This document shows positions 8,027-17,139 of a stretch of DNA of 64,000 bases, one piece after another. Location of the stretch: contig NZ_JBDPLH010000003.1 in the NCBI RefSeq assembly GCF_040187885.1, forward strand, positions 558,001 through 622,000, read 5' to 3'. The DNA is from Roseateles_E cavernae. Lineage in GTDB: Bacteria > Pseudomonadota > Gammaproteobacteria > Burkholderiales > Burkholderiaceae_C. The stretch's first letter is position 1. Every line of letters begins with the position of its first letter. Below the pieces are notes generated by a model that saw only the letters and a list, made by a program, of their open reading frames with translations, did not search any database and had not been told where the DNA came from. Both the position numbers and the translations under genes were made by a program.

Positions 8027-9736
8027 GTGGATTCTTGCTGGTCGGCGGTGTCGAAACCGTGCGGGTCGGCCACGCGGGGCCAGTAGTCGAGCTCGCGCAC
8101 CCGGTAGGGCAGGGCGGCAAAGTCCATGCTGATCGCGCCGGGTGTCGTCACATAGAGGATATCCCGGGCCAGCGGCGCGAACTGGGCGTGGAAGTGCTGG
8201 GTGGACTTGACCACGATCAGGCGCTTGCACGCGAGGTCGATGCCCAGGCCGGTGAAGACCATGGGCGAGAAGGTCTGGCTGCGCACGCTGACCAGCACGA
8301 TGTCCAGCCCGTTCGCCGCCTGCACCCAGACGCTGGGGCCTAGCGGCGCGATCTCGTCGTTAGAGTTCAGGCCGATCTGCACGTGCTGGTCCAGCACCGC
8401 CTTGACGACGACCTCCAGATCCACCGGCTCACCCGAGGCCGGGCCGCACTTGCCGCCGATGCGCAGCGCGATGCGGGCGCCGACACCGGCATCGCGGCAG
8501 AGCTGGATTGCGCCCAGATCCCAGAAGGCGCCGATCGCCACGTCCTGCGCGCTGCGCGCCAGCAGGGCCTGCAGGATGAAGGTGCTGTCGCTCATCGCGC
8601 CGCCGCCGGCGTTGTCGGCGATGTCGGCAATGACGACCGGACCGTCCGCTGTCCGCGCGGCGCGGTCCAGCGCCGCGTCAATCTCCAGCATCGGCGTCAC
8701 GGTCTGCTCGCGCAGCGCCCAGAACTCGCGGCCCAGCTGCTCGGCCAGCGCGCTGGCCAGGCCTGCGTCGTCGTCGGTGATGACCCACAGCCGCGCCCCC
8801 GACTCGGGCACATCGCCCCAGGGAAAGCCATGGCCCAGCGAGACCGAGAGCACGCCCGGCTGGCGCTCGACCGCCTGCATGCGACGCACAAAGCCGGCCA
8901 TCGGTTCGCGCGTCGTGTGCCACAGGCCCACCATCTTGCAATCGAACATCGCGGTGGTCGGCCGGACCTTGCCGGCCGCCGTGTCCAGCACGATGCGCAG
9001 CAGCTCCTCGAGCCGGGGCAGCGCATCGACATGCGGATACTCCTTGTAGGCGATGAGCGCGTCGGCNCGGCTGGCGCTCGACCGCCTGCATGCGACGCAC
9101 AAAGCCGGCCATCGGTTCGCGCGTCGTGTGCCACAGGCCCACCATCTTGCAATCGAACATCGCGGTGGTCGGCCGGACCTTGCCGGCCGCCGTGTCCAGC
9201 ACGATGCGCAGCAGCTCCTCGAGCCGGGGCAGCGCATCGACATGCGGATACTCCTTGTAGGCGATGAGCGCGTCGGCCGAGCGCTGCATCAGCACGGTGG
9301 TGTGGCAGTGCAGGTCCAGCTCGACACCGATGGGCACGGCCGGCCCGACGAGGGCACGCACCCGCGTGATCAGATCGCCCTCGCAGTCCTCATAGCCCTC
9401 GGCCACCATCGCGCCGTGCAGCACCAGGATCACGCCATCGACCGGCAGCGCCGCCCGCAGATCGCTTAGGATCTCGTCGCGCAGGCCCTCGTAGACCGCG
9501 CGCACCGTGCGGCCCAGCGGCTGGGCGAAGGCGCTGATGCTCTCGACCAGCGCATGCCCCTGGTCGGCCAGCAGCCGGCGCAGATCGGCCATCGGCGCGC
9601 CAATGCCTTGCGGATCGCGCAGGCTCCCATCGCCATGGAAGATGCCGTATTCCTCGAAGCCGCCCCAGCCGGTCGGCGCGGCCGCATAGGTATTGGTCTC
9701 GGTGGCCAGGAAGGCGCCGAAGATCTTGTTGCTCAT
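8023..9736 (-). CDS. M81 family metallopeptidase 1 (MlrC-like), interrupted by an assembly join
   Basis: Homologue of MlrC, the zinc peptidase that cleaves linearised microcystin and nodularin intermediates. Typical blocks are present: FLATETNTYAAAPTGW at the N-terminus, VLHGAMVAEGYEDCEGDL, IGVELDLHCH, SLGHGFPWGDV and NAGGGAMSDST, all with candidate metal or active-site histidines and acids. As written the frame is broken. One N (9067) separates two identical 210-base copies, and removing 211 bases restores a continuous 500-residue protein, the usual family length. The gene is therefore probably intact in the organism. Its ATG overlaps the S12 peptidase stop (9733-9736) and its stop overlaps the dauA start. 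There is no signal peptide, so it acts in the cytoplasm. Confidence 0.85.
8857..9277. other. Unresolved contig join: 210-base exact duplication around one N
   Basis: Positions 8857-9066 and 9068-9277 are identical and separated by a single N at 9067. This is the signature of two contigs with overlapping ends joined without merging. The 211-base excess shifts the M81 frame, and deleting it repairs the gene. It is read here as an artefact, not biology. Confidence 0.93.
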
Positions 9737-11409
9737 GCGGCGTGCTCCTCGCGGATGAAGCGCAGATGCCGCAGCCGCGGCGCATCCAGGCGCAGGCCGC
9801 TGACGCGGCCGGCCTCGCGATCGATATTGATGATGCCGGCGCCGCCCATGCCGGCGAACAGCGCATCGGCCGGCATGGCGAGCAGCAGGTCCGACGACAG
9901 CGGCTGCAGGCGGTAGGCACTGTGGCCGTGCCGGCCCTGCAGGCGCACGATGATCTGCAAGGCCTCGCCTTCGCCCTCGATCTCGACGTGGGCGTCGGTC
10001 TGCAGATCCGGCACACGGTAGCGGCCGGCCAGGGCCGGCGCCAGCGCGGCGCTGGTGGGAGCCACATCGGGCAGGCGCTTGCAGCGCAGCAGATGGCCGC
10101 CGTCGTTGAGGGTCAGGGTGTCGGGCGCGGTCTCGCCGGCGAGCTCCTCGAGTGCGAAGCCCAGCGGGTTCAGCGCGCTGTCCTCGCAGGGCAGCAGGGC
10201 CTCGCTGCCGGCCTGGCGCAGCGGCATGCCGCGGCTGCCCAGCCAGTTGAGCGCGAGCTTGCCGCCGGCGTCCTCGAAGCCGAATACCGCACCGGTCGCG
10301 GCGGCGTGATAACGCTGGCCGAGCAGCGCCGCATGGGCGGCGGCCAGCACAGGGGCGGGCGGCGCGTCCAGGGCCTCGCCGAGCAGTGCGTCGATGATCT
10401 GAAAGCCCAGCGCCACCGGCGAGATGGGGGCGCCGTTGACCATGATCATGATGTCCAGCTCATGAGAGGGCACCGTGATCATCTGCGAGGTGGCGCCGAG
10501 CACCGCGCCCGCATGGTGGATCACCTCGACGCCACGGTAGTCGTGGCGCATCAGGCCCAGCGCATAGGACAGGCGCATGCCGGTCGACAGCTGCGGCAGC
10601 GCAATCATCTGGGCCCAGCTGGCCGCGCTGCCGACTGTCTTTGCCGGGCTGCGCAGATGGGCCAGCCAGCACAGCATATCGGCGATAGTCGAGACCAGGG
10701 AGCCGCTGCCGCGCAGCTCGCCCGGGTAGATGCCGCGCTGCAGCCCGCCGCCCGCCGGCTGGGCCTGGTACTGCATGGCCATGCCGGCGCGGATCTCGAG
10801 GTCGCTGTTCAGCGACTCGGTGTCGTGCATGCCCAGCGGCGCGAAGATGCGCTCGCGCATGAAGTCCTCGAAGCGCTGGCCGCTCAGGCGCTCGATCACG
10901 CGCGCCAGCAGCTGGTAGCCGGTGTTCGAATAAATCATGCGCGTGCCCGGCTCGAAGTTGAGCTCGCGGTTGGGATCGTGCAGCGGCTTGGACCAGTCGG
11001 CCTTGGGCAGGATGGCCAGGCCCTGGGCGACGGCGGCCAGGTCCGTGCGCCAGCCGCCCGTGTGATGCATCAGCTGGCGCAGCGTCGGCCCGGCCGGGTG
11101 CAGCTGCGGCAGCTCGGGCAGGTGCCGGTAGACCAGGTCGTCGATGTCGAGCAGCCCGTCCTCGGCCAGCAGCAGCACGGCCAGGCAGGTGAACTGCTTG
11201 CTGGTGGATGCAATGCGCACACGCGTGTGCGGCGCCATCGCGACACCTTGCTCGATGCTGGCCAGGCCGACGCCACGGCGGTAGACGGTCCGGCCCGCGC
11301 GCGCGATGCCCACGACCAGGCCCGGCGCATCGCTGCGATTGAAGGGCTGCAGCAGGGCGTCGACGGCCGTCAGGCCGGTCGGGGAGGAGGAAGAGTCGGT
11401 AGAGGTCAT
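9733..11409 (-). CDS. S12 family serine peptidase 2 (D-aminopeptidase-like)
   Basis: A 558-residue paralogue of the S12 enzymes at 2418 and 15436, with SxxK at Ser68-Lys71, YxN at Tyr160-Ser-Asn162 and HxG at His299-Ala-Gly301. The catalytic domain is followed by a long C-terminal region like the accessory barrels of D-aminopeptidase. No signal peptide is present. It leads a leftward three-gene operon in which each stop overlaps the next start by four bases (S12-M81-dauA). It is divergent from the STN-type TonB receptor. Known S12 relatives include D-aminopeptidase, D-Ala-D-Ala carboxypeptidases, esterases and MlrB. The HxG motif and the neighbours favour a peptidase or amidase acting on D-residues. 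Confidence 0.85.
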   Translation of the reverse strand: MTSTDSSSSPTGLTAVDALLQPFNRSDAPGLVVGIARAGRTVYRRGVGLASIEQGVAMAPHTRVRIASTSKQFTCLAVLLLAEDGLLDIDDLVYRHLPELPQLHPAGPTLRQLMHHTGGWRTDLAAVAQGLAILPKADWSKPLHDPNRELNFEPGTRMIYSNTGYQLLARVIERLSGQRFEDFMRERIFAPLGMHDTESLNSDLEIRAGMAMQYQAQPAGGGLQRGIYPGELRGSGSLVSTIADMLCWLAHLRSPAKTVGSAASWAQMIALPQLSTGMRLSYALGLMRHDYRGVEVIHHAGAVLGATSQMITVPSHELDIMIMVNGAPISPVALGFQIIDALLGEALDAPPAPVLAAAHAALLGQRYHAAATGAVFGFEDAGGKLALNWLGSRGMPLRQAGSEALLPCEDSALNPLGFALEELAGETAPDTLTLNDGGHLLRCKRLPDVAPTSAALAPALAGRYRVPDLQTDAHVEIEGEGEALQIIVRLQGRHGHSAYRLQPLSSDLLLAMPADALFAGMGGAGIINIDREAGRVSGLRLDAPRLRHLRFIREEHAA

Positions 11410-11594
11410 GGCTTGATCGCAGTGGAGGGAAGACGGGTGTGCCTCCTGTACAGACGAGCCAGCCGCCCGTTTCCGGCATGCTGTCAGCTGCGGCCTAGGT
11501 GTTTACGCTGGGACTGATGAAATTGCTACCGGAATATGACGAGCGGCCCGTCTTCGTTGGATAGCAGTTCATCGTTTCCAACCAAGGAATTCCA
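11410..11594. promoter_or_regulatory. Divergent promoter region of the two catabolic operons
   Basis: 185 bases separate the leftward S12-M81-dauA operon from the rightward receptor-MFS-S12-M81-amidase operon, so both promoters must lie here. The complement of 11463-11475 reads CGGAAACGGGCGG, loosely like the shared motif at 28121. AAGGA at 11584-11588 is the ribosome-binding site for the receptor gene. I could not assign -35/-10 boxes. An ECF-type promoter for the FecI-like sigma factor would be expected upstream of the receptor. Confidence 0.45.
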
Positions 11595-14021
11595 ATGAAG
11601 AAAAGCGTGCGCGGCCGGACTCTCCGTCATCTGGCCCTGGTGTGTACTCTGGCCATCGCCGCCACGGCCCATGGGCAGAGCCGCGAGTTCGACGTCGCTG
11701 CCGGTGATCTGAAGGCCGCCCTCGATGCCTATATCGCGCAGGCCGGCGTCCAGCTGCTCTACAAGGTCGACGACATCAAGGGCCTGTCGACCAAGGGCTT
11801 GAAGGGCAAGCTCTCGCCCGAGGACGCGCTGGCCCGCCTGCTCGACGGCACGCGGCTGAAGGTGCGGCGCGACGAGAGCGGCGCCATCGTGCTCTACAGC
11901 ACGCCGCCCGACGAGCCCAAGCCGCGTGCCGATGTGTCGACCCTGGACACGGTCATGGTCAGCGCCTCGCGCCGCCGCGAGCCGGTGCGCGAGGTGCCGC
12001 TGAAGGTCGACGTGCTGCAGACCGAGGCGCTGGAGCGCGGCGGCGCGCGCGAGCTGGGTGACTATGTGGCCAGCCAGCCTGGCGTCACGCTGACGCATGG
12101 CGGTGCCTTCGCCGGCGCCCTGAGCATCCGCGGCCTGGCGACCGCCTCGGTGGGCGCCGCCTCGGTCGGGGTCTATGTCGACGATGTCGCCACCGGCTCC
12201 AGTGCGCCCTATGGCCTGGGGGCTGTCACGCCGCTGGACATGGGCCTGCTGGACCTGCACCACATCGAGATCCTGCGCGGGCCGCAGGGCACCCTGTACG
12301 GCGCCGGTGCGATGGGCGGCCTGATCAAGTATGTGACCAACGAGCCCGACACCGGCGAGTTCTCCGGCAGCGCAAGGCTCGCGCTGAGCTCCACCCAGTA
12401 CGGCGGTACGGGTCACACGGTCAATGGCGTGGTCAATCTGCCGATCAAGCAGGACATGGCGGCCGTGCGCGTCGCCGCCTACAGCACGCGCTTCGGCGGC
12501 TATGACGACACCATCGGCGTGGCGGCCGAGAAGAACGTCAACCGCGGCACCACCACGGGCGCCCGCATCTCGGCGCTGCTGACGCCGAGCCGTAACCTCT
12601 CGATGCGCCTGACGCTCACCTCGCAGGAGGCCAGGCGCGTCGGCCACGACTACGAGGACCTGAATCTCGTCACCGGGCAGCCGGTGCTGGGCGAGCGCCT
12701 GCGCCGGCTCGGCGCCCGCGAGCCCAGCAGCGTGCGCACCGATCTGCTCGGCATGGACATCGAATACAACATGGGCTGGGCCCGGCTCAATGCCATCACC
12801 TCGGTGCAGGATGTGAAGCTACATGGCCAGCAGGACGCCTCCTCGTTGCTGCTGCCCGTGCTGGTCGGCGCCGGCGTTCCGGCCACCTCGGTCTGGGGCG
12901 ACAGCCGTGGCGAGCAGCACCGTGTCAGCCAGGAGTTCCGGCTGACCTCGAGCGCCTCGCGCGATCTCGAATGGCTGGCCGGCCTCTACATCAACCGCGA
13001 GCGCTCCAGCATCGACGGCGGCTTCGGCTACACGACCGCCAGCGGCCCCGGCACGCTCAATCTCTACCAGACCAGCAAGCCCGCCACCTACCGCGATCTC
13101 GCGCTCTACGGCGATGTGACCTGGCATGCCACGCCCGCGCTGGCGCTGACCGGCGGCGTGCGTGTCGGCCGCATGGAGCAGCGCTTCACCAACACGTCGG
13201 CAGGCCTGCTGGCCGGTGGTACTTCGACCAATGGCGGCGAGTCCGAGGAGACCGCCACCACCTGGCTGGCCACCGCCGGCTACAAGCTCGACCCGCTGAG
13301 CTCGGCCTATCTGCGCGTCGCCAGCGGCTACCGGCCCGGCGGGCCGAATGGCCTGCTGCCGACGACCTCGCCTTCCGTCAAGCCGATGTTCAAGTCCGAC
13401 TCGCTGTGGAGCTACGAGGCCGGCTACAAGGCCACGTTGCTGGACCGCCGGCTGATGGTCGAGGCCGCCGTCTATGACATCGAGTGGAGCGATATCCAGC
13501 AGACGATGAAAGACGGTGTCTTCGGCTTCTTCACCAATGCCGGCAAGGCGCGCATCCGCGGCGGAGAGCTGGGCCTGATCTGGCTGCCCAGCGCGGGCTG
13601 GCGGCTCGACGGCTCGCTGTCCCTGATCGATGCCAAACTGCGCACCGATGCCCAGGGCCTCGGCGGCCGTGCCGGCGACAAGCTGCCCAACACCGCCCGC
13701 GTCTCCGCCTCGATGTCCGCCACACGCGACTTCGAGCTCGCGGGTCGCCCGGCCTATCTGGGCCTGAATGCCCGCCATGTCGGCGAACGCCATGCCGGAT
13801 TCCCCGGCAGCACGCTGGCGCGCGACTATCTGCTGCCGTCCTACACCGTGTACGGTTTGCAGGCCGGCATCGACTTCGAGCGCTTCAAGCTCTCCGCCTA
13901 TCTGCGCAATCTGGCGAACAGCCGCGGTCTGGCGGCGGTCGCCGTCGACTCGGCGACCGCAGGCAAGGCCGTCGTGGTCGAGCCCCGCACCCTCGGCGTC
14001 GCCGTCAACGTCCCCTTCTGA
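11595..14021 (+). CDS. TonB-dependent receptor with N-terminal STN signalling domain
   Basis: An 808-residue outer-membrane receptor. The signal peptide (MKKSVRGRT... to about AHGQ, residue 28) is followed by an STN domain (about 29-105; FDVAAGDLKAALDAYIAQAG), which in FecA-type transducers contacts a FecR protein in the periplasm. A TonB box (LDTVMVSA, near residue 120) follows, then the plug with SIRGLATASVGAASVGVYVDD and EILRGPQGTLYGAGAMGG, and a long beta-barrel ending in phenylalanine. It leads a rightward operon with an MFS transporter and cytoplasmic peptidases, so the ligand is probably a peptide-like nutrient rather than a siderophore. The FecI/FecR pair at 666-2218 is the likely signalling partner, though about 9 kb away. 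Confidence 0.92.
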   Translation: MKKSVRGRTLRHLALVCTLAIAATAHGQSREFDVAAGDLKAALDAYIAQAGVQLLYKVDDIKGLSTKGLKGKLSPEDALARLLDGTRLKVRRDESGAIVLYSTPPDEPKPRADVSTLDTVMVSASRRREPVREVPLKVDVLQTEALERGGARELGDYVASQPGVTLTHGGAFAGALSIRGLATASVGAASVGVYVDDVATGSSAPYGLGAVTPLDMGLLDLHHIEILRGPQGTLYGAGAMGGLIKYVTNEPDTGEFSGSARLALSSTQYGGTGHTVNGVVNLPIKQDMAAVRVAAYSTRFGGYDDTIGVAAEKNVNRGTTTGARISALLTPSRNLSMRLTLTSQEARRVGHDYEDLNLVTGQPVLGERLRRLGAREPSSVRTDLLGMDIEYNMGWARLNAITSVQDVKLHGQQDASSLLLPVLVGAGVPATSVWGDSRGEQHRVSQEFRLTSSASRDLEWLAGLYINRERSSIDGGFGYTTASGPGTLNLYQTSKPATYRDLALYGDVTWHATPALALTGGVRVGRMEQRFTNTSAGLLAGGTSTNGGESEETATTWLATAGYKLDPLSSAYLRVASGYRPGGPNGLLPTTSPSVKPMFKSDSLWSYEAGYKATLLDRRLMVEAAVYDIEWSDIQQTMKDGVFGFFTNAGKARIRGGELGLIWLPSAGWRLDGSLSLIDAKLRTDAQGLGGRAGDKLPNTARVSASMSATRDFELAGRPAYLGLNARHVGERHAGFPGSTLARDYLLPSYTVYGLQAGIDFERFKLSAYLRNLANSRGLAAVAVDSATAGKAVVVEPRTLGVAVNVPF

Positions 14022-14023
14022 CC

Positions 14024-15424
14024 ATGGCTTTCTTCACTCAGACCGCCGCTGCCCCGGCGGCTTCCTCCTCGCACGCCCCTGCATCGGCGCCAGCGACCCG
14101 GCGCGCCGGCGCGGCCTCCTGGTACACGCTGGCCGTGCTGCTGATCGCGACCATTCTCGGCTCGATCGACGGCATGCTGGTGACCCTCTTGACCGAGCCG
14201 ATGCGCGTGAGCCTGTCGCTGTCCGACACCCAGATCGGCATGCTCAAGGGCGCCGGCCTGGTGCTGTTCTCCGGCCTGGCGACCCTGCCGCTGGGCTGGC
14301 TCGGCGACCGCTTCGACCGCCGCATCGTGCTGGCCGCCTGCGTGCTGGTCTGGAGCGCGGCGACCGGCCTGCGCGGCACCGCGATGGACTACGGCATGCT
14401 GTTCATCGCGTCCATCGGCCTGGGCGTCGGCGAGGCCGGGCTCGGGCCGCTCACCAACAGCCTGATCCCCGATCTGTTCCCGCGTGCCCAGCGGGTGCTG
14501 GCGAACGCGATCTTCGGCATCGCGGCCCTCTTCGGTGGCGCGCTCGGCGCGATCGTGGGCGGCAGCATCGTGCAGGCGATCGAGAAGTCGCACCACCTGC
14601 TGCCGGTCGCGCTGCAGGCCTACGAGACCTGGCGCCTGACCTTTTTTGCGATGGCGATCGTCGGTGCGCCGGTGATGCTGCTGGTGCTGACGATACGCAG
14701 CGCACGCGGCGCCGCCGCGGTCGGCTACGAGCCGCCTCCGCCGGGCATCGAGGTCAGCGGCGAGACCGACAGCATCAGTTTTGGCGACTACCTGCGCGCC
14801 CATTGGCGCACGCTGGCCTGCCTGGTGACCGCGGCCGGCCTGGCCTCGGTGGGCCTGAGCTCGATAGGCAGCTGGATCCCCATCGTCGCGGCGCGACAGT
14901 TCGGCGTGCAGCCGGCGCAGCTGGGGCAGGGCATCGGCGTGGCGGTGATGGTCGGCACCCTGCTTGGCGGGGTGCTGGGCGTCAATGCGATGCGGGTGGC
15001 GCGGCGCCGCGTCGGCCTGGCCGCGCCGGTGCGAGTGATGACGCTGGGCTACGCCGCTGCCGGGCTGATCTCGATTGCGCTGCTGTTTGTGCGCTCGGCC
15101 AACGATGTGTTCGTGCTGCTGGCCATGCTGCTGGTGCCGCTGATCTGCGGCGCGGTGGTGCTGCCGAACGTGCTGCAGGAGGTCGCGCCGGCCCATCTGC
15201 GCGCCCGCGTGGTCGGGGTACTGTCGATAGCCGGCCTGCCCTTCGCGGTGCTGGGGCCGCTGGCCATTGGCATGGTTTCGGACGCCGTGAAGCACATCCC
15301 CAACGGCCTGGCGATGGCCATCGTCGCCGCCACGATGACCGGCTGCCTGCTGGGCGCCGCCCTGCTGCGCGCGACCGAGCCCGCGTTCGTGCGCCTGATC
15401 AAGACCGTCAACCCTGCCGCTTGA
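14024..15424 (+). CDS. MFS transporter (spinster-like)
   Basis: A 466-residue inner-membrane carrier with about 12 hydrophobic segments and the major-facilitator loop motif GWLGDRFDRRIVLAA between helices 2 and 3. Segment IGLGVGEAGLGPLTNSLI resembles the spinster-like branch. The start codon is two bases after the receptor stop, and the S12 gene begins 11 bases after its own stop, so it belongs to the import-and-degrade operon. The likely role is moving the receptor's cargo from periplasm to cytoplasm, where the hydrolases lack signal peptides. MlrD of microcystin degraders is a functional analogue, but close relationship is not claimed. Confidence 0.85.
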   Translation: MAFFTQTAAAPAASSSHAPASAPATRRAGAASWYTLAVLLIATILGSIDGMLVTLLTEPMRVSLSLSDTQIGMLKGAGLVLFSGLATLPLGWLGDRFDRRIVLAACVLVWSAATGLRGTAMDYGMLFIASIGLGVGEAGLGPLTNSLIPDLFPRAQRVLANAIFGIAALFGGALGAIVGGSIVQAIEKSHHLLPVALQAYETWRLTFFAMAIVGAPVMLLVLTIRSARGAAAVGYEPPPPGIEVSGETDSISFGDYLRAHWRTLACLVTAAGLASVGLSSIGSWIPIVAARQFGVQPAQLGQGIGVAVMVGTLLGGVLGVNAMRVARRRVGLAAPVRVMTLGYAAAGLISIALLFVRSANDVFVLLAMLLVPLICGAVVLPNVLQEVAPAHLRARVVGVLSIAGLPFAVLGPLAIGMVSDAVKHIPNGLAMAIVAATMTGCLLGAALLRATEPAFVRLIKTVNPAA

Positions 15425-15435
15425 GCCCGCTACCC

Positions 15436-17124
15436 ATGTCTACCCTCACTACCGATCCGACCGCCGCGATTGCAGCGATCGACGCGCTTCTCCAACCGCT
15501 GTGTCGTGGCGATGCGCCCGGCATGGTGGTCGGCATCCACCAGCAAGGCCGGCTGCGCTACCGCCGCGGCTTCGGTCTGGCCAGCCTCGAGCAGGGCGTA
15601 GCGAACACGCCGCACACCCGCATGCGCCTGGCCTCGACCAGCAAGCACTTCACCGCGCTGGCCATCCTGCTGCTGGCCGAGGACGGCCGCCTGCAGATCG
15701 ACGATGCGGTACAGCAGCATCTGCCCGAGCTGCCCAGGCTCGGCGCCGAAGGCCCGACGCTGCGCCAGCTGATGGCGCATACCGGCGGCTGGCGCGGCCA
15801 TGATGAGCTCTGGACCTGGGCCAATGGACTGAACCTGCAGCCGACCGGCAGCAGCCTGGCGCTGATGGCGCGGCAAAGCGAGCTCAATTTCGAGCCCGGC
15901 ACCCGCATGATTTACAGCAATGGCGGCTACCGCCTGCTGGCCCTGACGGTCGAGCGCGTCAGCGGGCTGAGCTTTGCCGAGTTCCTGCGCACGCGCATCT
16001 TCGAGCCGCTGGGCATGCTGGACAGCGAGTCCATCCCCAGCGTGCTCGATGTGCGAAGCGGCTTGGCGGGGCTCTACATGCCGGTGCCGGGCGCCGCGCC
16101 GGATGCGCGCGCGCAATGGACCCGTGCGCTCTACCCGACCGAGTTCGAGGGCAGCGGCTCGCTGGTCTCGACGGTGGACGATATGCTGGCCTGGCTGGCC
16201 CACCTGCGCAGCGAGAAGAAGACGGTCGGCAGCGCGCAGAGCTGGGCGCAGATGCTGGCGCCCAACACCCTGGCTTCGGGCGAGGTCTCGCCCTATGGCT
16301 TCGGCCTGGTCTGCCATCCTTACCGCGGCGTCGAGGTGATCCATCACAACGGTGCCATCCTCGGCGGCGGCTCGCAGATGATCACCGTGCCCGCGCATGG
16401 CCTGGACATCACGATCATGACCAATGGCCTGGCCGCCGCCCCCGCCGCGATCGCCCTCAAGCTGATCGACCTGCTGCTGGCCGATCAGCTGCCGCAAAGT
16501 GCCGAGGCGGCGGTGCCGCGGGTCGTGGCCAGCGCCTTCCCCGGCCTGCCCGGCCAGCACTACCACGAGCCCGAGAGCGGCAGCCTGATGCGCTTCGGCG
16601 AGGTGGCCGGCATGCTGGGTCTGTCCGTGCATGGCAGCCCTGTGCTGCCGCTGCGCAAACGCGGCGAGAGCAGTGCCTGGCTGGGCGTCATGGACATGGG
16701 GACCAGCGCCTTCGAGGTCGAGCTGGCCGGCGCGGATTCCGCGCAGGCCCCCGATACCTTGGAGGTGCGCGACGGCGGCCGGGTGCAGCGCTTCCGGCGT
16801 CTGGCCGAGGCCGCGCCCGAGTCGGCCGCGCTGGCGCCGCAGCTGGTCGGCCGCTACCGCAGCGCCGACCTCGATGCCGACGCGCAGATCGCCATCGAGG
16901 GCGCGATGCTGACGCTGACCGTGCAAGGCCGGCATGGCCAGCTGCGCTTTCGCCTGCAGCCCGTCTCGGAGGATGTGCTGTTCATCGTTCCGACCGACCC
17001 GCTGCTGGCCGCGCTCGCCAACAGCAATGTCGTCAACCTCGACCGCGCCGGCGCCCGGGTGGTCGGCCTGCGGATCGACAGCGTCCGCACCCGCCACATG
17101 CGCTTCACGCGCTTGGACCAGTAA
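15436..17124 (+). CDS. S12 family serine peptidase 3 (D-aminopeptidase-like)
   Basis: A 562-residue member of the local S12 trio. Catalytic residues: Ser67-x-x-Lys70, Tyr160-x-Asn162 and His304-Asn-Gly306. The C-terminal 230 residues again look like D-aminopeptidase accessory barrels. ATG 15436 follows the MFS stop by 11 bases, and a longer frame reading back into the MFS gene is a shadow. It is followed 15 bases later by the M81 fusion gene, repeating the S12-then-M81 order of the leftward operon. The three S12 proteins are similar along their whole length but not near-identical, suggesting old duplications with divergent specificity. Confidence 0.85.
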   Translation: MSTLTTDPTAAIAAIDALLQPLCRGDAPGMVVGIHQQGRLRYRRGFGLASLEQGVANTPHTRMRLASTSKHFTALAILLLAEDGRLQIDDAVQQHLPELPRLGAEGPTLRQLMAHTGGWRGHDELWTWANGLNLQPTGSSLALMARQSELNFEPGTRMIYSNGGYRLLALTVERVSGLSFAEFLRTRIFEPLGMLDSESIPSVLDVRSGLAGLYMPVPGAAPDARAQWTRALYPTEFEGSGSLVSTVDDMLAWLAHLRSEKKTVGSAQSWAQMLAPNTLASGEVSPYGFGLVCHPYRGVEVIHHNGAILGGGSQMITVPAHGLDITIMTNGLAAAPAAIALKLIDLLLADQLPQSAEAAVPRVVASAFPGLPGQHYHEPESGSLMRFGEVAGMLGLSVHGSPVLPLRKRGESSAWLGVMDMGTSAFEVELAGADSAQAPDTLEVRDGGRVQRFRRLAEAAPESAALAPQLVGRYRSADLDADAQIAIEGAMLTLTVQGRHGQLRFRLQPVSEDVLFIVPTDPLLAALANSNVVNLDRAGARVVGLRIDSVRTRHMRFTRLDQ

Positions 17125-17139
17125 GGGAATCCCGCCATC

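Noticed and set aside
8023..9736. M81 gene as a true frameshifted pseudogene
   Set aside because: The break coincides with an N between exact duplicates. Removing the excess restores the normal-length protein.
11463..11475. Fourth copy of the TGCRGAARTYGGCRY motif
   Set aside because: Only about 10 of 13 compared positions match, and no TA step occurs at the spacing seen in the other copies.
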